NCBI RefSeq assembly: GCF_003574445.1 | Contig: NZ_KZ984569.1 | Span: 62,001 to 126,000 of the forward strand | DNA: 64,000 bases | Origin: Streptomyces sp. YIM 130001 | GTDB lineage: Bacteria > Actinomycetota > Actinomycetes > Streptomycetales > Streptomycetaceae | Direction of reading: 5' to 3' | In this document: piece after piece, positions 8,644 to 16,795 of the stretch | How the letters are laid out: each line of letters starts with the position of its first letter | Position numbering within the stretch: the stretch's first letter is position 1 | The notes under the pieces: model-generated | Seen by the model: the letters and a program-made list of their open reading frames with translations, nothing else | What the model was told of the DNA's origin: nothing | Database searches by the model: none | Program-made: the position numbers and the translations under genes

Positions 8644-10851
8644 CTAGGGGGCTGCCGCCGCCGGATGCTGGGCCCGGCTCACGTCGTACACGCCGGCCAC
8701 CTTGCGCATGGCGCGCATGAGGGTGGGGAGCCGTGCGGCGTCCGGGAGTTGGAGCGAATAGGTGTGCCGGACGCGGCCCTCGGCGGGCGGCTCGACGGTG
8801 GCCGAGACGATCGCGACGCCCTCGATGGCGATGGCCTCGGTCAGATCGGCGAGCAGATGCGGCCGCCCGAACGATTCGGCAGTGAGAGTCACCCGACACT
8901 CTGCGTCCCTGACCCATCGCACACCGATCGGTTCGCGCCCTGCATCGGTCATCCGCCCGACGGCGGAACACTCCGCGCGGTGCACGGTCACGGCGCCGCC
9001 CCGCACCGCGAAGCCGAGGACGGGGTCGGGCGGTACGGGCGTACAACAGCCCGCGATCCGTACGGTCGCACCGGGGCGGTCGACCACCACGTTCTCGACC
9101 TGCGGACGGGCGCCCGCCACCGTGAGCTGCGGCCGGGGAGCGGCGTCCGGGGCCTGACGGTCGTCTGGATGCGCCGTGAGCCAGCGCCGGATGGCGATCC
9201 GGGCCGCAGGCGTCCGGGCGTGGTCGAGCCAGTCGGGGGAGGGTCCGGACGTGGTCTCGAGCGGGGCGAGCAGGACATGCACGGTGTCGCCGTCCCGCAG
9301 GACGGTGCTCAGGGTCACGAGCCGGCCGTTCACCCGGGCGCCGATGCAGGCGTGGGCGTCCTCGCCGTACTGCGCATAGGCCGCGTCCACGCAACTGGCG
9401 CCCGCCGGGAGCCCGAGCGTGCCGCCGTCGGTCCGGTAGACGGTGATCTCCCGGTCCTGGGCCAACTCCTCGCGCAGGGACCGCCAGAAGGTGTCGGGGT
9501 CGGGAGTCGCCTGCTGCCAGTCCAGGAGACGGGACAGCCAGCCGGGTCGGGTGGGGTCGGTGCGTTCGCCCTCACCGCGGATCCAGTCACCGTCCGCGGC
9601 GTCCTGGCTCTCCTCGCCGCCCGAAGTGTATGGATTGCCGAGCGCGACCACGCCCGCCTCGGCGACCTTGTGCATCTGGTGGGTACGGATGAGGACTTCG
9701 GCCACTTCGCCGTCCGGCCGTGCGACGGCCGTGTGCAGTGACTGGTAGAGGTTGAACTTGGGCGCGGCGATGAAGTCCTTGAACTCCGAGACCACCGGAG
9801 TGAAGCAGGTGTGCAGTTCACCGAGCGTGGCATAACAGTCGGCGTCCTCGCCGACCAGCACCAGGATCCGGCCGAAGTCCGCGCCGCGCAGCTCACCGCG
9901 CTTGATGCTGACCCGGTGGACGGAGACGAAGTGCCGTGGCCGGACCAGGACTTCGGCGGAGATTCCGGCTTCACGCAGCACGGTGCGGAAGGCATCGACG
10001 GTCTCACCGAGCGAGTCGGGCCGGGCTGCGTTCTCCGCGAGGAGGGTGCGAGTCCGCCGGTACTCCTCGGGATGCAGGATGGCGAAGACGAGGTCCTCGA
10101 GCTCGGTCTTGAGGGCCTGGACGCCGAGGCGTTCGGCGAGCGGGATGAGGACGTCGCGGGTGACCTTGGCGATACGGGCCTGCTTCTCGGGGCGCATCAC
10201 GCCGAGAGTGCGCATGTTGTGCAGGCGGTCGGCGAGCTTGATGGACATGACCCGCACGTCGTTGCCCGTCGCGACAAGCATTTTGCGGAACGTCTCCGGT
10301 TCGGCTGCCGCGCCGTAGTCGACCTTCTCGAGCTTCGTCACACCGTCCACGAGGTAGCAGACCTCGTCGCCGAACTCGGCGCGCACCTGGTCGAGGGTGA
10401 CATCGGTGTCCTCGACCGTGTCGTGCAGCAGTGAGGCGGTCAACGTGGTGGTCTCCGCGCCCAGTTCGGCGAGGATCAGGGTCACGGCGAGGGGGTGCGT
10501 GATGTACGGCTCGCCGCTCTTGCGCATCTGCCCCCGGTGGGAGGACTCGGCCAGCACATAGGCGCGGCGCAGCGGGTCGAGGGGCGCGTCGGGATAGTGC
10601 GCGCGGTGGGCCTCGACGACGTGTCCGATCGCGTCGGGCAGGCGGCCCCGTGAGGCACCGCCGAGCAATGCGGCGCGGCCCAGCCTGCGCAGATCGATGC
10701 GGGGGCGACCGCGCCTGCGCGCGGGGGCCTGGCTGGCCGGGGCGTGCGGAGCCGGGTCTCCGGCGTCCTGGGAAGAGTCGACGGTGCCCCCCGCCACGGT
10801 GCTCCCCGTGTCCGGGGCGCTGTGCGTCGCGTCCTGCGCTTCTGGACTCAT
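8644..10851 (-). CDS. rshA: RelA/SpoT homologue, (p)ppGpp synthetase/hydrolase family (RshA-type)
   Basis: A 735-residue long RSH protein controlling the alarmone (p)ppGpp. I chose the ATG at 10851 because GGAGGTG lies just upstream; a longer frame extends to 10935. Domains: disordered start (1-55); HD hydrolase with LLHDTVEDTD (His143, Asp144, Glu147, Asp148) and KLADRLHNMRT (206-216), intact; synthetase region about 300-400 with FKDFIAAPKFNLYQSLHT and EVLIRT; TGS about 470-530; C-terminal ACT about 660-730. In the synthetase region the catalytic Asp aligned to the DFGR stretch (325) is present, but the Arg usually found five residues later is Leu and the usual EVQIRT Gln is Leu. From memory this is the second, non-RelA homologue of Streptomyces (RshA). 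It lies 140 nt after dapF. Confidence 0.85.
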   Translation of the reverse strand: MSPEAQDATHSAPDTGSTVAGGTVDSSQDAGDPAPHAPASQAPARRRGRPRIDLRRLGRAALLGGASRGRLPDAIGHVVEAHRAHYPDAPLDPLRRAYVLAESSHRGQMRKSGEPYITHPLAVTLILAELGAETTTLTASLLHDTVEDTDVTLDQVRAEFGDEVCYLVDGVTKLEKVDYGAAAEPETFRKMLVATGNDVRVMSIKLADRLHNMRTLGVMRPEKQARIAKVTRDVLIPLAERLGVQALKTELEDLVFAILHPEEYRRTRTLLAENAARPDSLGETVDAFRTVLREAGISAEVLVRPRHFVSVHRVSIKRGELRGADFGRILVLVGEDADCYATLGELHTCFTPVVSEFKDFIAAPKFNLYQSLHTAVARPDGEVAEVLIRTHQMHKVAEAGVVALGNPYTSGGEESQDAADGDWIRGEGERTDPTRPGWLSRLLDWQQATPDPDTFWRSLREELAQDREITVYRTDGGTLGLPAGASCVDAAYAQYGEDAHACIGARVNGRLVTLSTVLRDGDTVHVLLAPLETTSGPSPDWLDHARTPAARIAIRRWLTAHPDDRQAPDAAPRPQLTVAGARPQVENVVVDRPGATVRIAGCCTPVPPDPVLGFAVRGGAVTVHRAECSAVGRMTDAGREPIGVRWVRDAECRVTLTAESFGRPHLLADLTEAIAIEGVAIVSATVEPPAEGRVRHTYSLQLPDAARLPTLMRAMRKVAGVYDVSRAQHPAAAAP

Positions 10852-10991
10852 GGGCACCTCCGGCGTCGACCGGCGGTGGGGCGGGCGGCGGCTTCCCCCG
10901 TCCGCGCCGGTGCTTGATGCTACCGAGCCCATCACGCGGGGTTCACCTGCTCTCGCCGGGAGTGAAGCGGATCACCCATTCGAGCGAAGCT

Positions 10992-11876
10992 TCATGGGAG
11001 TACGGTTTCGAACCAGTCGAGGGCGATCTCGCCCTCGGCGACGATCACGGCAGGACCGGTCATGTCGACCGTGCCGTCCGGATGCTCCGTGATCACCAGA
11101 CGTCCGCCGGGGAGATCCACGGTGTACGAGACGGGGACTCCGGTTCGGGCCGGGTCGGCGCCGTCGCGGCGGGCCGTCGCCACGGCCACGGCGCAGGCTC
11201 CCGTACCGCAGGAGCGGGTCTCGCCGGAACCGCGCTCATGCACGCGCATGGCGACATGGCGCTCACCGCGGGCCGCGACGAACTCGATGTTCACGCCGTC
11301 CGGATAGACATCTTCCGGGCTGAAGGGCGGCTGGCGGAACAGGTCGCCGGCGTGCGCGAGATCGTCGACGAAGGCGACCGCGTGCGGGTTGCCCATGTTC
11401 ACGTTGTACGCGGGCCAGCTGCGGCCGTCGACGGTCACCGTGGCCTGCTCCTCGAAGAGGCGGGCACGGCCCATCGAGACGGTGATGTCGCCGTCCGCGC
11501 CCTCCTCGTCCTTGGCCAGGTGAACGCGCTTGACGCCACCGCGGGTGGCGACGGCCAGGTCGCCCGCCTCCACGTGCCCGGTGCGCTGGAGGTAGCGGGC
11601 GAAGACCCGTACGCCGTTCCCGCACATCTCGGCGATCGAGCCGTCCGCGTTGCGGTAGTCCATGAACCATTCGGCTTCGGCGGCCATGTCCGCAGCCTCC
11701 GGATGCGCCGCGGCCCGCACGACGTGCAGCAGCCCGTCACCACCGATCCCGGCCCTGCGGTCGCACAGGGCGGCCACGGTGGCGGGGGCGAGGTCCAGGG
11801 CGTTGTCCGGGTCGGGGACGATCACGAAGTCGTTCTCGGTGCCGTGCCCCTTGAGGAAGCCGATCCGCGTGCTCAT
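10992..11876 (-). CDS. dapF: Diaminopimelate epimerase DapF
   Basis: A 294-residue enzyme converting LL- to meso-diaminopimelate for lysine synthesis. Streptomyces peptidoglycan uses the LL form, so here the main need is lysine. It is a PLP-independent two-base racemase: catalytic Cys85 in EMCGNGVR and Cys223 in RSCGTGAC are both present, with GHGTENDF at the N-terminus, GIGGDGLL at 43-50 and NMGNPHAV at 160-167. The length is normal for the family. The start at 11876 is the first Met, before RIGFLKGHG. It lies downstream of the small membrane protein gene and upstream of the RSH gene on the same strand. Confidence 0.95.
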   Translation of the reverse strand: MSTRIGFLKGHGTENDFVIVPDPDNALDLAPATVAALCDRRAGIGGDGLLHVVRAAAHPEAADMAAEAEWFMDYRNADGSIAEMCGNGVRVFARYLQRTGHVEAGDLAVATRGGVKRVHLAKDEEGADGDITVSMGRARLFEEQATVTVDGRSWPAYNVNMGNPHAVAFVDDLAHAGDLFRQPPFSPEDVYPDGVNIEFVAARGERHVAMRVHERGSGETRSCGTGACAVAVATARRDGADPARTGVPVSYTVDLPGGRLVITEHPDGTVDMTGPAVIVAEGEIALDWFETVLP

Positions 11877-11940
11877 CCCTCGATCGTACGGGTTGAGGGT
11901 GACAACGCGGCGAGGCCCCGAACGCGGCGGCCGACGGGGG

Positions 11941-12426
11941 TCAGCGCAGCCGGTCGACGCGCCAGACCGCGAGCACCGCGACGGCCAGCACCACGACGGT
12001 GTACACGGCGATGACCCGCCAGTCGGGGCGGCGGCCCGATCCCTGTACGGGAAGACCGGGCCAGGCCAGGCCGACCCGGCGGGCGGCCATCACACCCCAC
12101 CCGGCGGAGCAGCAGCTGAGCAGGATCCCGAGCATGGCCACGACCGCGCCGCCGTCACCGAACTCGAAGGCGAGCGGGAAGGCGAACATCAGGGAGCCGA
12201 TGGCCGCGAGTGCGACGATCGGTGCGATCTGCCAGATCCGCAGGCGCCGCTGGGGGCGCAGCTCGACTTCGACCTCGGAGACATCGGAGTCCGACGTGGG
12301 CTCGTCCTCATCGGGACCGGGCTCCGCCGATCCGTCCGGAACGGCCTCGTCCGGTGTCGTCCCGGGACCGTCGGCACTGAGCCGTTCCGATTCCCCGTGT
12401 GCGGTGTTGCGAGGGCCGGCCTCCAT
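11941..12426 (-). CDS. Small membrane protein, unknown function
   Basis: A 161-residue protein with an acidic, Pro/Glu/Asp-rich N-terminal half (about 1-60) and three predicted membrane segments: about 68-88 (IVALAAIGSLMFAFPL), 94-112 (AVVAMLGILLSCCSAGW) and 137-155 (VIAVYTVVVLAVAVLAV). The ATG at 12426 is preferred because GGGAGGG lies 8 nt upstream; an in-frame TTG 18 nt earlier would place that site inside the gene. I do not recognise a named family, but this position between miaA and dapF is usual in Streptomyces. No function can be read from the sequence. Confidence 0.75.
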   Translation of the reverse strand: MEAGPRNTAHGESERLSADGPGTTPDEAVPDGSAEPGPDEDEPTSDSDVSEVEVELRPQRRLRIWQIAPIVALAAIGSLMFAFPLAFEFGDGGAVVAMLGILLSCCSAGWGVMAARRVGLAWPGLPVQGSGRRPDWRVIAVYTVVVLAVAVLAVWRVDRLR

Positions 12427-12532
12427 CGCCACGCGCCCTCCCAACTAGGACTCCACTGTCGATCGCAGCTCGATGATGGCACGCACCCACGAGCCCGGAT
12501 GACCGCAGAAGCGTCCCGATGCCATCACGTGA

Positions 12533-13471
12533 TCAGGCTGTAACCGCTCGTTCGACCAACGTCAGGGCGCGGTCCGGGAGTTCCCCCCGGTCGGCGGCCG
12601 CACCGCTGAGCCAGTGCACGCGTGGATCACGCCGGAACCAGGTGTCCTGGCGACGGGCGAAACGCTTGGTCGCCCGCACGGTCTCGGCGCGGGCGGCGGC
12701 CTCCTCGCACTCCCCCGCGAGGGCCGAGAGCACCTGCTGGTAGCCGAGCGCACGTGAGGCCGTACGCCCTTCGCGCAGGCCGCGCGCCTCGAGGGCGCGC
12801 ACCTCGTCGACAAGCCCGTCGTCCCACATGCGGTCCACCCGGTCCGCGATGCGGGCGTCCAGCTCGGGGCGGGCCACGTCGACACCGATCTGCACGGTGT
12901 CGTAGACCGATTCGTGGCCGGGCAGATTGGCCGTGAACGGGCGGCCGGTGATCTCGATGACCTCGAGGGCGCGGACGATACGGCGACCGTTGCTCGGCAG
13001 GATCGCGCGCCCCGCCTCCGGGTCGGCGGCGGCCAGGCGGGCGTGCAGGGCCCCCGGTCCGCGCAGTGCGAGTTCGCCCTCGAGCGCCGCGCGCACCTCG
13101 GGGTCGGTGCCGGGGAACTCGAGGTTGTCGACCGCGCCCCGGACGTAGAGGCCGGAACCGCCGACGAGTACCGGCCAGCGCCCCTCGGCGAGGAGCCGGT
13201 CGATGTGGGTCCGGGCGAGCCGCTGATACTCGGCGACGCTGGCCGCCTCGGTGACGTCCCAGATGTCGAGCAGCTGGTGCGGGACACCGTCGCGTTCCTC
13301 GGGGGTCAGTTTGGCGGTGCCGATGTCCATTCCGCGGTAGAGCTGCATCGAGTCGGCATTGACCACCTCGCCGCCGAGCCGCTGGGCGAGGAAGACGCCG
13401 AGATCGGACTTTCCGGCCGCGGTGGGTCCGACGACGGCGATGACCCGCGGAGCGGGGGCTGCGGTACTCAC
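12533..13471 (-). CDS. miaA: tRNA dimethylallyltransferase MiaA
   Basis: A 312-residue enzyme that adds a dimethylallyl group to A37 of tRNAs reading UNN codons. This makes i6A, the substrate of MiaB encoded at 15156-16673. Motifs: P-loop VVGPTAAGKSDL near the N-terminus, DSMQLYRGMDIGTAK, LVGGSGLYVRG, and ATKRFARRQDTWFRR near the C-terminus. I prefer the GTG at 13471 because it gives the family's usual length; a GTG at 13501 would add ten residues, and neither has an ideal ribosome site. In Streptomyces MiaA has a clear link to development because the leucine TTA codon needs this modification. Confidence 0.93.
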   Translation of the reverse strand: MSTAAPAPRVIAVVGPTAAGKSDLGVFLAQRLGGEVVNADSMQLYRGMDIGTAKLTPEERDGVPHQLLDIWDVTEAASVAEYQRLARTHIDRLLAEGRWPVLVGGSGLYVRGAVDNLEFPGTDPEVRAALEGELALRGPGALHARLAAADPEAGRAILPSNGRRIVRALEVIEITGRPFTANLPGHESVYDTVQIGVDVARPELDARIADRVDRMWDDGLVDEVRALEARGLREGRTASRALGYQQVLSALAGECEEAAARAETVRATKRFARRQDTWFRRDPRVHWLSGAAADRGELPDRALTLVERAVTA

Positions 13472-13661
13472 CGCTCCAGTCTCGCAAACGGCGAGATCCA
13501 CTCACTACGGGCGGGGCGACAGTGCGCGACGCCGCACGGCCGGGATCGTTGCCTGTTGCGTGGTTCCGGCCGGGGGCGGGGTTGGGGCTGCCGGGCGATG
13601 CGGGGCGGGACGCTCCGGGCGGAGCGCATTTCCGCTCGCACGAGTAACGTATGGAGCAGTT

Positions 13662-13904
13662 ATGGGTGTTTTCGCATGGTTTACACGGAAGTCCGCGAAC
13701 GCCGACGCCACGTCGGTCCCCGAGCACGGCAGCGCCGGTGACTGCGGGTGGGACGAAGCAGGGCGGGGCCGGGTGAGTTCCGGGCGCCCGCTCCGGGGCG
13801 GCCGCACGGCACCGCTTCCGGCAGCATCGATGTTCCGAGCTCCGCGGCAGCAGGCGGTCGAAGCCGCGGCCGGCAACGAGACCGGCGACAATATCCACAG
13901 GTAA
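13662..13904 (+). CDS. Small conserved Streptomyces protein, unknown function
   Basis: An 80-residue protein starting MGVFAWFTRKS with GGAG at 13653-13656, a good ribosome site. The start and the end (PRQQAVEAAAGNETGDN) resemble a small hypothetical protein I recall from this place in other Streptomyces genomes, of form MGVFxxxFRKS...PKQQSAExAADxEAGEG. The middle (residues 29-55) is Arg/Gly-rich and unlike the acidic middle of those relatives, which could reflect a compensated pair of frameshifts. It ends 25 nt before the MT0933-type gene in the same direction, so the two are probably cotranscribed. No function can be assigned. Confidence 0.5.
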   Translation: MGVFAWFTRKSANADATSVPEHGSAGDCGWDEAGRGRVSSGRPLRGGRTAPLPAASMFRAPRQQAVEAAAGNETGDNIHR

Positions 13905-13929
13905 TCCGGCCATGAGGAAGGTGCCACCG

Positions 13930-14226
13930 ATGGGGCTGTTGGATTCACTGAAGGCCAAGCTCGGCCCGGCCAAGGACAAGGCCTCCGGCCTGGCGAAGGA
14001 GCACGGGGACAAGATCGACCAGGGTCTGGACAAGGCAGCCAGGACGGTCGACCAGAAGACCAAGGGCAAGTACAGCAACCACATCCGTACGGGCACGGAG
14101 AAGGCCAAGGGCGCGGTCGACCGCCTTGGATCCCAGGACGGCTCACCGGGCGCGGACACGAAGGACACCGGCGGCTACAGCCCGGTCCGCCCCACCGACG
14201 ACGGACCCACGCCGCCTCAGCACTGA
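13930..14226 (+). CDS. MT0933-type antitoxin family protein
   Basis: A 98-residue, highly charged protein beginning MGLLDSLKAKLGPAKDKAS with GDKIDQGLDKAARTVDQKT in the middle. This is the pattern of the actinobacterial family named after MT0933 of M. tuberculosis, listed as an antitoxin. It is mostly amphipathic helix rich in Lys, Asp and Ala, with a disordered Pro/Gly tail. The ATG at 13930 has GAGGAAGG 8 nt upstream. No toxin-like partner is adjacent; the only neighbour in the same direction is the small gene at 13662-13904. The antitoxin label is a family name and I would not take it as proven function. Confidence 0.75.
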   Translation: MGLLDSLKAKLGPAKDKASGLAKEHGDKIDQGLDKAARTVDQKTKGKYSNHIRTGTEKAKGAVDRLGSQDGSPGADTKDTGGYSPVRPTDDGPTPPQH

Positions 14227-14248
14227 GCCGGTCCTGAGGCCGTTCGTC

Positions 14249-14283
14249 GTGACGGTCGCGGGAGTTCACCCCGCGACCGTCAC
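14249..14283. terminator. Bidirectional terminator, 14-bp stem
   Basis: A perfect inverted repeat (14249-14262 with 14270-14283) and a 7-nt loop, 22 nt after the MT0933-type gene and 30 nt after the stop of the converging LigB-like gene. Confidence 0.9.
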
Positions 14284-14313
14284 CGGTGCGCCCGACCTGC
14301 GATCTGCTGTGAC

Positions 14314-15060
14314 CTAGCTCCAGGTCGCGACCAGGTACCCCACTCCGTAGGGCGCGGCGTCGTACAGCAGCTCGCCGTGCAGGTCCGCGCCGTCCGCTGC
14401 TCCGGCCAGCACCTGCCACGGCGCCCTGCCGACCGCCTGCAGGTCGGCTGCCAGCTCCGTGTCGAGGTCCGCCAGGGCCGGGGTGTCGGCCGTACGCAAG
14501 GCCTCTGCGACCGTGGCGTCGAAGCCTGCTGCGCGCTCGTCGTAGTACCCCGGGGCCTTGAGGGTGCGGCAGGCGCTTGCGTCGCCGAGCGTCAGGAGGG
14601 CGACCCTGGGCGCGGCCTCCGCGATTCTGCGTCCCGTCTCTATACACCGCTCGGCGGCGAGAGGTTCCCCCACGCCGAGACCCTCCAGCGGGGCGGCAGC
14701 CCAACCGGCCTGTGCGAGCAGCCACGCGCCCACCGCGAGTGAGGCCGGCAGCTCGCGCTGCTGCCCACCCGCACCGAGGACCTGTGACTCCTCGCCGCCG
14801 TGCGTGCCGGGGCTGCCCAGTCGCACCTCGAGGCCCACGCCGAAACCGCGGAACGATCCGGGGCTGCCCTGGGCGTACGGCCCCCGCGCGCGTTGTTCCG
14901 CGGGACCGGTCACGACCAGGCGGTCGGGCCGGGAGGCGGCGAGTACAGCGATCGCGTCGGAGCAGGCCGCGCGCAGTTCGTCCAGCTCTGGGGCGGCTCC
15001 GACGGCGACTTCGGGCACGAGCAGCGGCGGGCAGGGACAGACGGCGGCAGAGACGAGCAT
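14314..15060 (-). CDS. LigB-like (class III extradiol dioxygenase-fold) protein
   Basis: A 248-residue protein starting MLVSAAVCPCPPLLVPEV, a start I recall from actinobacterial proteins annotated as class III extradiol dioxygenase subunit B-like. Distinctive stretches are DRLVVTGPAE, GFGVGLEVRLG, LLTLGDASACRT and LLYDAAPYGVGYLVATW at the C-terminus. The metal-binding histidines of true LigB enzymes are not evident near the N-terminus (there is no HxP motif), so ring cleavage is doubtful. It lies between miaB and the MT0933 pair and is separated from miaB by 95 bp. The role is unknown; its steady position next to miaB may hint at tRNA biology, but that is only inference. Confidence 0.7.
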   Translation of the reverse strand: MLVSAAVCPCPPLLVPEVAVGAAPELDELRAACSDAIAVLAASRPDRLVVTGPAEQRARGPYAQGSPGSFRGFGVGLEVRLGSPGTHGGEESQVLGAGGQQRELPASLAVGAWLLAQAGWAAAPLEGLGVGEPLAAERCIETGRRIAEAAPRVALLTLGDASACRTLKAPGYYDERAAGFDATVAEALRTADTPALADLDTELAADLQAVGRAPWQVLAGAADGADLHGELLYDAAPYGVGYLVATWS

Positions 15061-15155
15061 GATCGGCAGCGTAACGCGCGCGTGGTGCCCGGCAACCGTT
15101 CCCTCGGACCGGCCCGGGGACGGCCACGGTCAGGGACCGCCTCGCGCCTCGTCGT

Positions 15156-16673
15156 TCAGTCGCAGCCGCATCCGCCGGTCGCCGCGGGCACCGGATCCGG
15201 TACGCCCACCGTCGGCAGTCCGAGCAGGACACCGGTCTGCTGCGGTGCGGGCGCGGCGTTCCGCTTCTCCCAGGCGTCCCCCGCGCGCGTGCGCCGCACG
15301 TCCAGGGTCGGGCCCTGGGCGAGCAGGTGGTGGGGCGCGGCGTAGGTGATCTCCACGGTCACCACGTCGCCGGGACGCACCTCCTGGTCGGGTTTGCTGA
15401 AGTGCACCAGGCGGTTGTCGGGGGCGCGTCCGGACAGCCGTCGGGTGGCGTCGTCCTTGCGGCCCTCGCCCTCGGCGACCATCAGATCGAGGGTGCGCCC
15501 GACCTGCTTCTTGTTCTCCTCCCAGGAGATCTCGTCCTGGAGAGCGACGAGGCGCTCGTAGCGCCGCTGCACGACCTCCTTGGGGATCTGGCCGTCCATG
15601 TCCGCCGCGGGCGTCCCGGGACGCTTGGAGTACTGGAAGGTGAACGCCTGCGAGAAGCGGGCCTCGCGGACGACGTGCATCGTCTGCTCGAAGTCGTCCT
15701 CGGTCTCACCGGGGAAACCCACGATGATGTCGGTGGTGATCGCGGCGTGCGGGATCGCGGCCCGCACCTTCTCGATGATCCCAAGGTACCGCTCCTGTCG
15801 GTACGAGCGGCGCATCGCCTTGAGCACGGTGTCCGAACCGGACTGCAACGGCATGTGCAGCTGCGGCATGACGTTCGGCGTCTCGGCCATCGCGGCGATG
15901 ACGTCGTCGGTGAAATCGCGCGGGTGCGGCGAGGTGAAGCGCACCCGCTCCAGACCGTCGATCGTGCCGCAGGCGCGCAACAGCTTGCTGAAGGCCTCGC
16001 GGTCGCCCATGTCGGAGCCGTAGGCGTTGACGTTCTGGCCGAGCAGGGTGATCTCCGAGACGCCCTCGGCGACCAGCGCCTCGACCTCGGCGAGGATCTC
16101 GCCGGGCCTGCGGTCCTTCTCCTTGCCCCGCAGCGCGGGGACGATGCAGAACGTGCAGGTGTTGTTGCAGCCGACCGAGACGGACACCCAGGCCGCGTAC
16201 GCGCTCTCCCTGCGGGTCGGCAGGGTCGACGGGAACGCCTCGAGCGATTCCGCGATCTCGACCTGCGCCTCCTCCTGCACCCGCGCGCGCTCGAGGAGTA
16301 CGGGCAGCTTGCCGATGTTGTGCGTGCCGAAGACGACGTCGACCCAGGGAGCCCGCTTGACGATCGAGTCGCGGTCCTTCTGTGCGAGGCAGCCGCCTAC
16401 GGCGATCTGCATCCCGGGACGGGCGGTCTTCATCGGGGCGAGCCGGCCGAGGTTGCCGTAGAGGCGGTTGTCGGCGTTCTCCCGGACGGCGCAGGTGTTG
16501 AAGACGACGACGTCGACCTCGCCCTCCGCCGCGCCCTTCGGGGCGCGCACATAACCGGCCTCCTCCAGGAGGCCGGACAACCGCTCGGAGTCGTGGACGT
16601 TCATCTGGCACCCGTAGGTGCGGATCTCATAACTGCGAGTGCCCACTGCCTGGCTCCGGTCGCTGCTGCTCAT
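15156..16673 (-). CDS. miaB: tRNA-2-methylthio-N6-dimethylallyladenosine synthase MiaB
   Basis: A 505-residue radical-SAM methylthiotransferase that turns i6A37 into ms2i6A37. The N-terminal domain carries the three cysteines of the auxiliary cluster (TYGCQMN, FNTCAVRE, VGGCLAQ). The radical-SAM core has CNNTCTFC (CxxxCxxC), and the C-terminal TRAM domain begins near VGRTLDLMVAEG. A Pro/Ala-rich tail ending in GGCGCD is added. I chose ATG at 16673, giving the expected start MSSSDRSQAV; the frame stays open to 16778. It acts after MiaA, encoded about 2 kb downstream on the same strand. A large palindrome lies upstream at 16710-16737. Confidence 0.95.
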   Translation of the reverse strand: MSSSDRSQAVGTRSYEIRTYGCQMNVHDSERLSGLLEEAGYVRAPKGAAEGEVDVVVFNTCAVRENADNRLYGNLGRLAPMKTARPGMQIAVGGCLAQKDRDSIVKRAPWVDVVFGTHNIGKLPVLLERARVQEEAQVEIAESLEAFPSTLPTRRESAYAAWVSVSVGCNNTCTFCIVPALRGKEKDRRPGEILAEVEALVAEGVSEITLLGQNVNAYGSDMGDREAFSKLLRACGTIDGLERVRFTSPHPRDFTDDVIAAMAETPNVMPQLHMPLQSGSDTVLKAMRRSYRQERYLGIIEKVRAAIPHAAITTDIIVGFPGETEDDFEQTMHVVREARFSQAFTFQYSKRPGTPAADMDGQIPKEVVQRRYERLVALQDEISWEENKKQVGRTLDLMVAEGEGRKDDATRRLSGRAPDNRLVHFSKPDQEVRPGDVVTVEITYAAPHHLLAQGPTLDVRRTRAGDAWEKRNAAPAPQQTGVLLGLPTVGVPDPVPAATGGCGCD

Positions 16674-16709
16674 GCGACAAGGGTAGGCCGTACGTGGGAC
16701 AGCCCTGTC

Positions 16710-16737
16710 CCGCCCTCCACGCGCGCGTGGAGGGCGG
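16710..16737. repeat. Perfect 28-bp palindrome between miaB and the TAXI gene
   Basis: Uninterrupted inverted repeat with 14-bp arms centred between 16723 and 16724; its core is ACGCGCGCGT (16719-16728). It lies 37 bp from the miaB start and 59 bp from the start of the divergent TAXI-family gene, a place for an operator or a DNA-structure element rather than a terminator. Confidence 0.85.
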
Positions 16738-16795
16738 TTGCCGCTGTGATCCCGGGCATGGCCATCGGCGTCGGTCACCTGGCAGGATCACGCGC

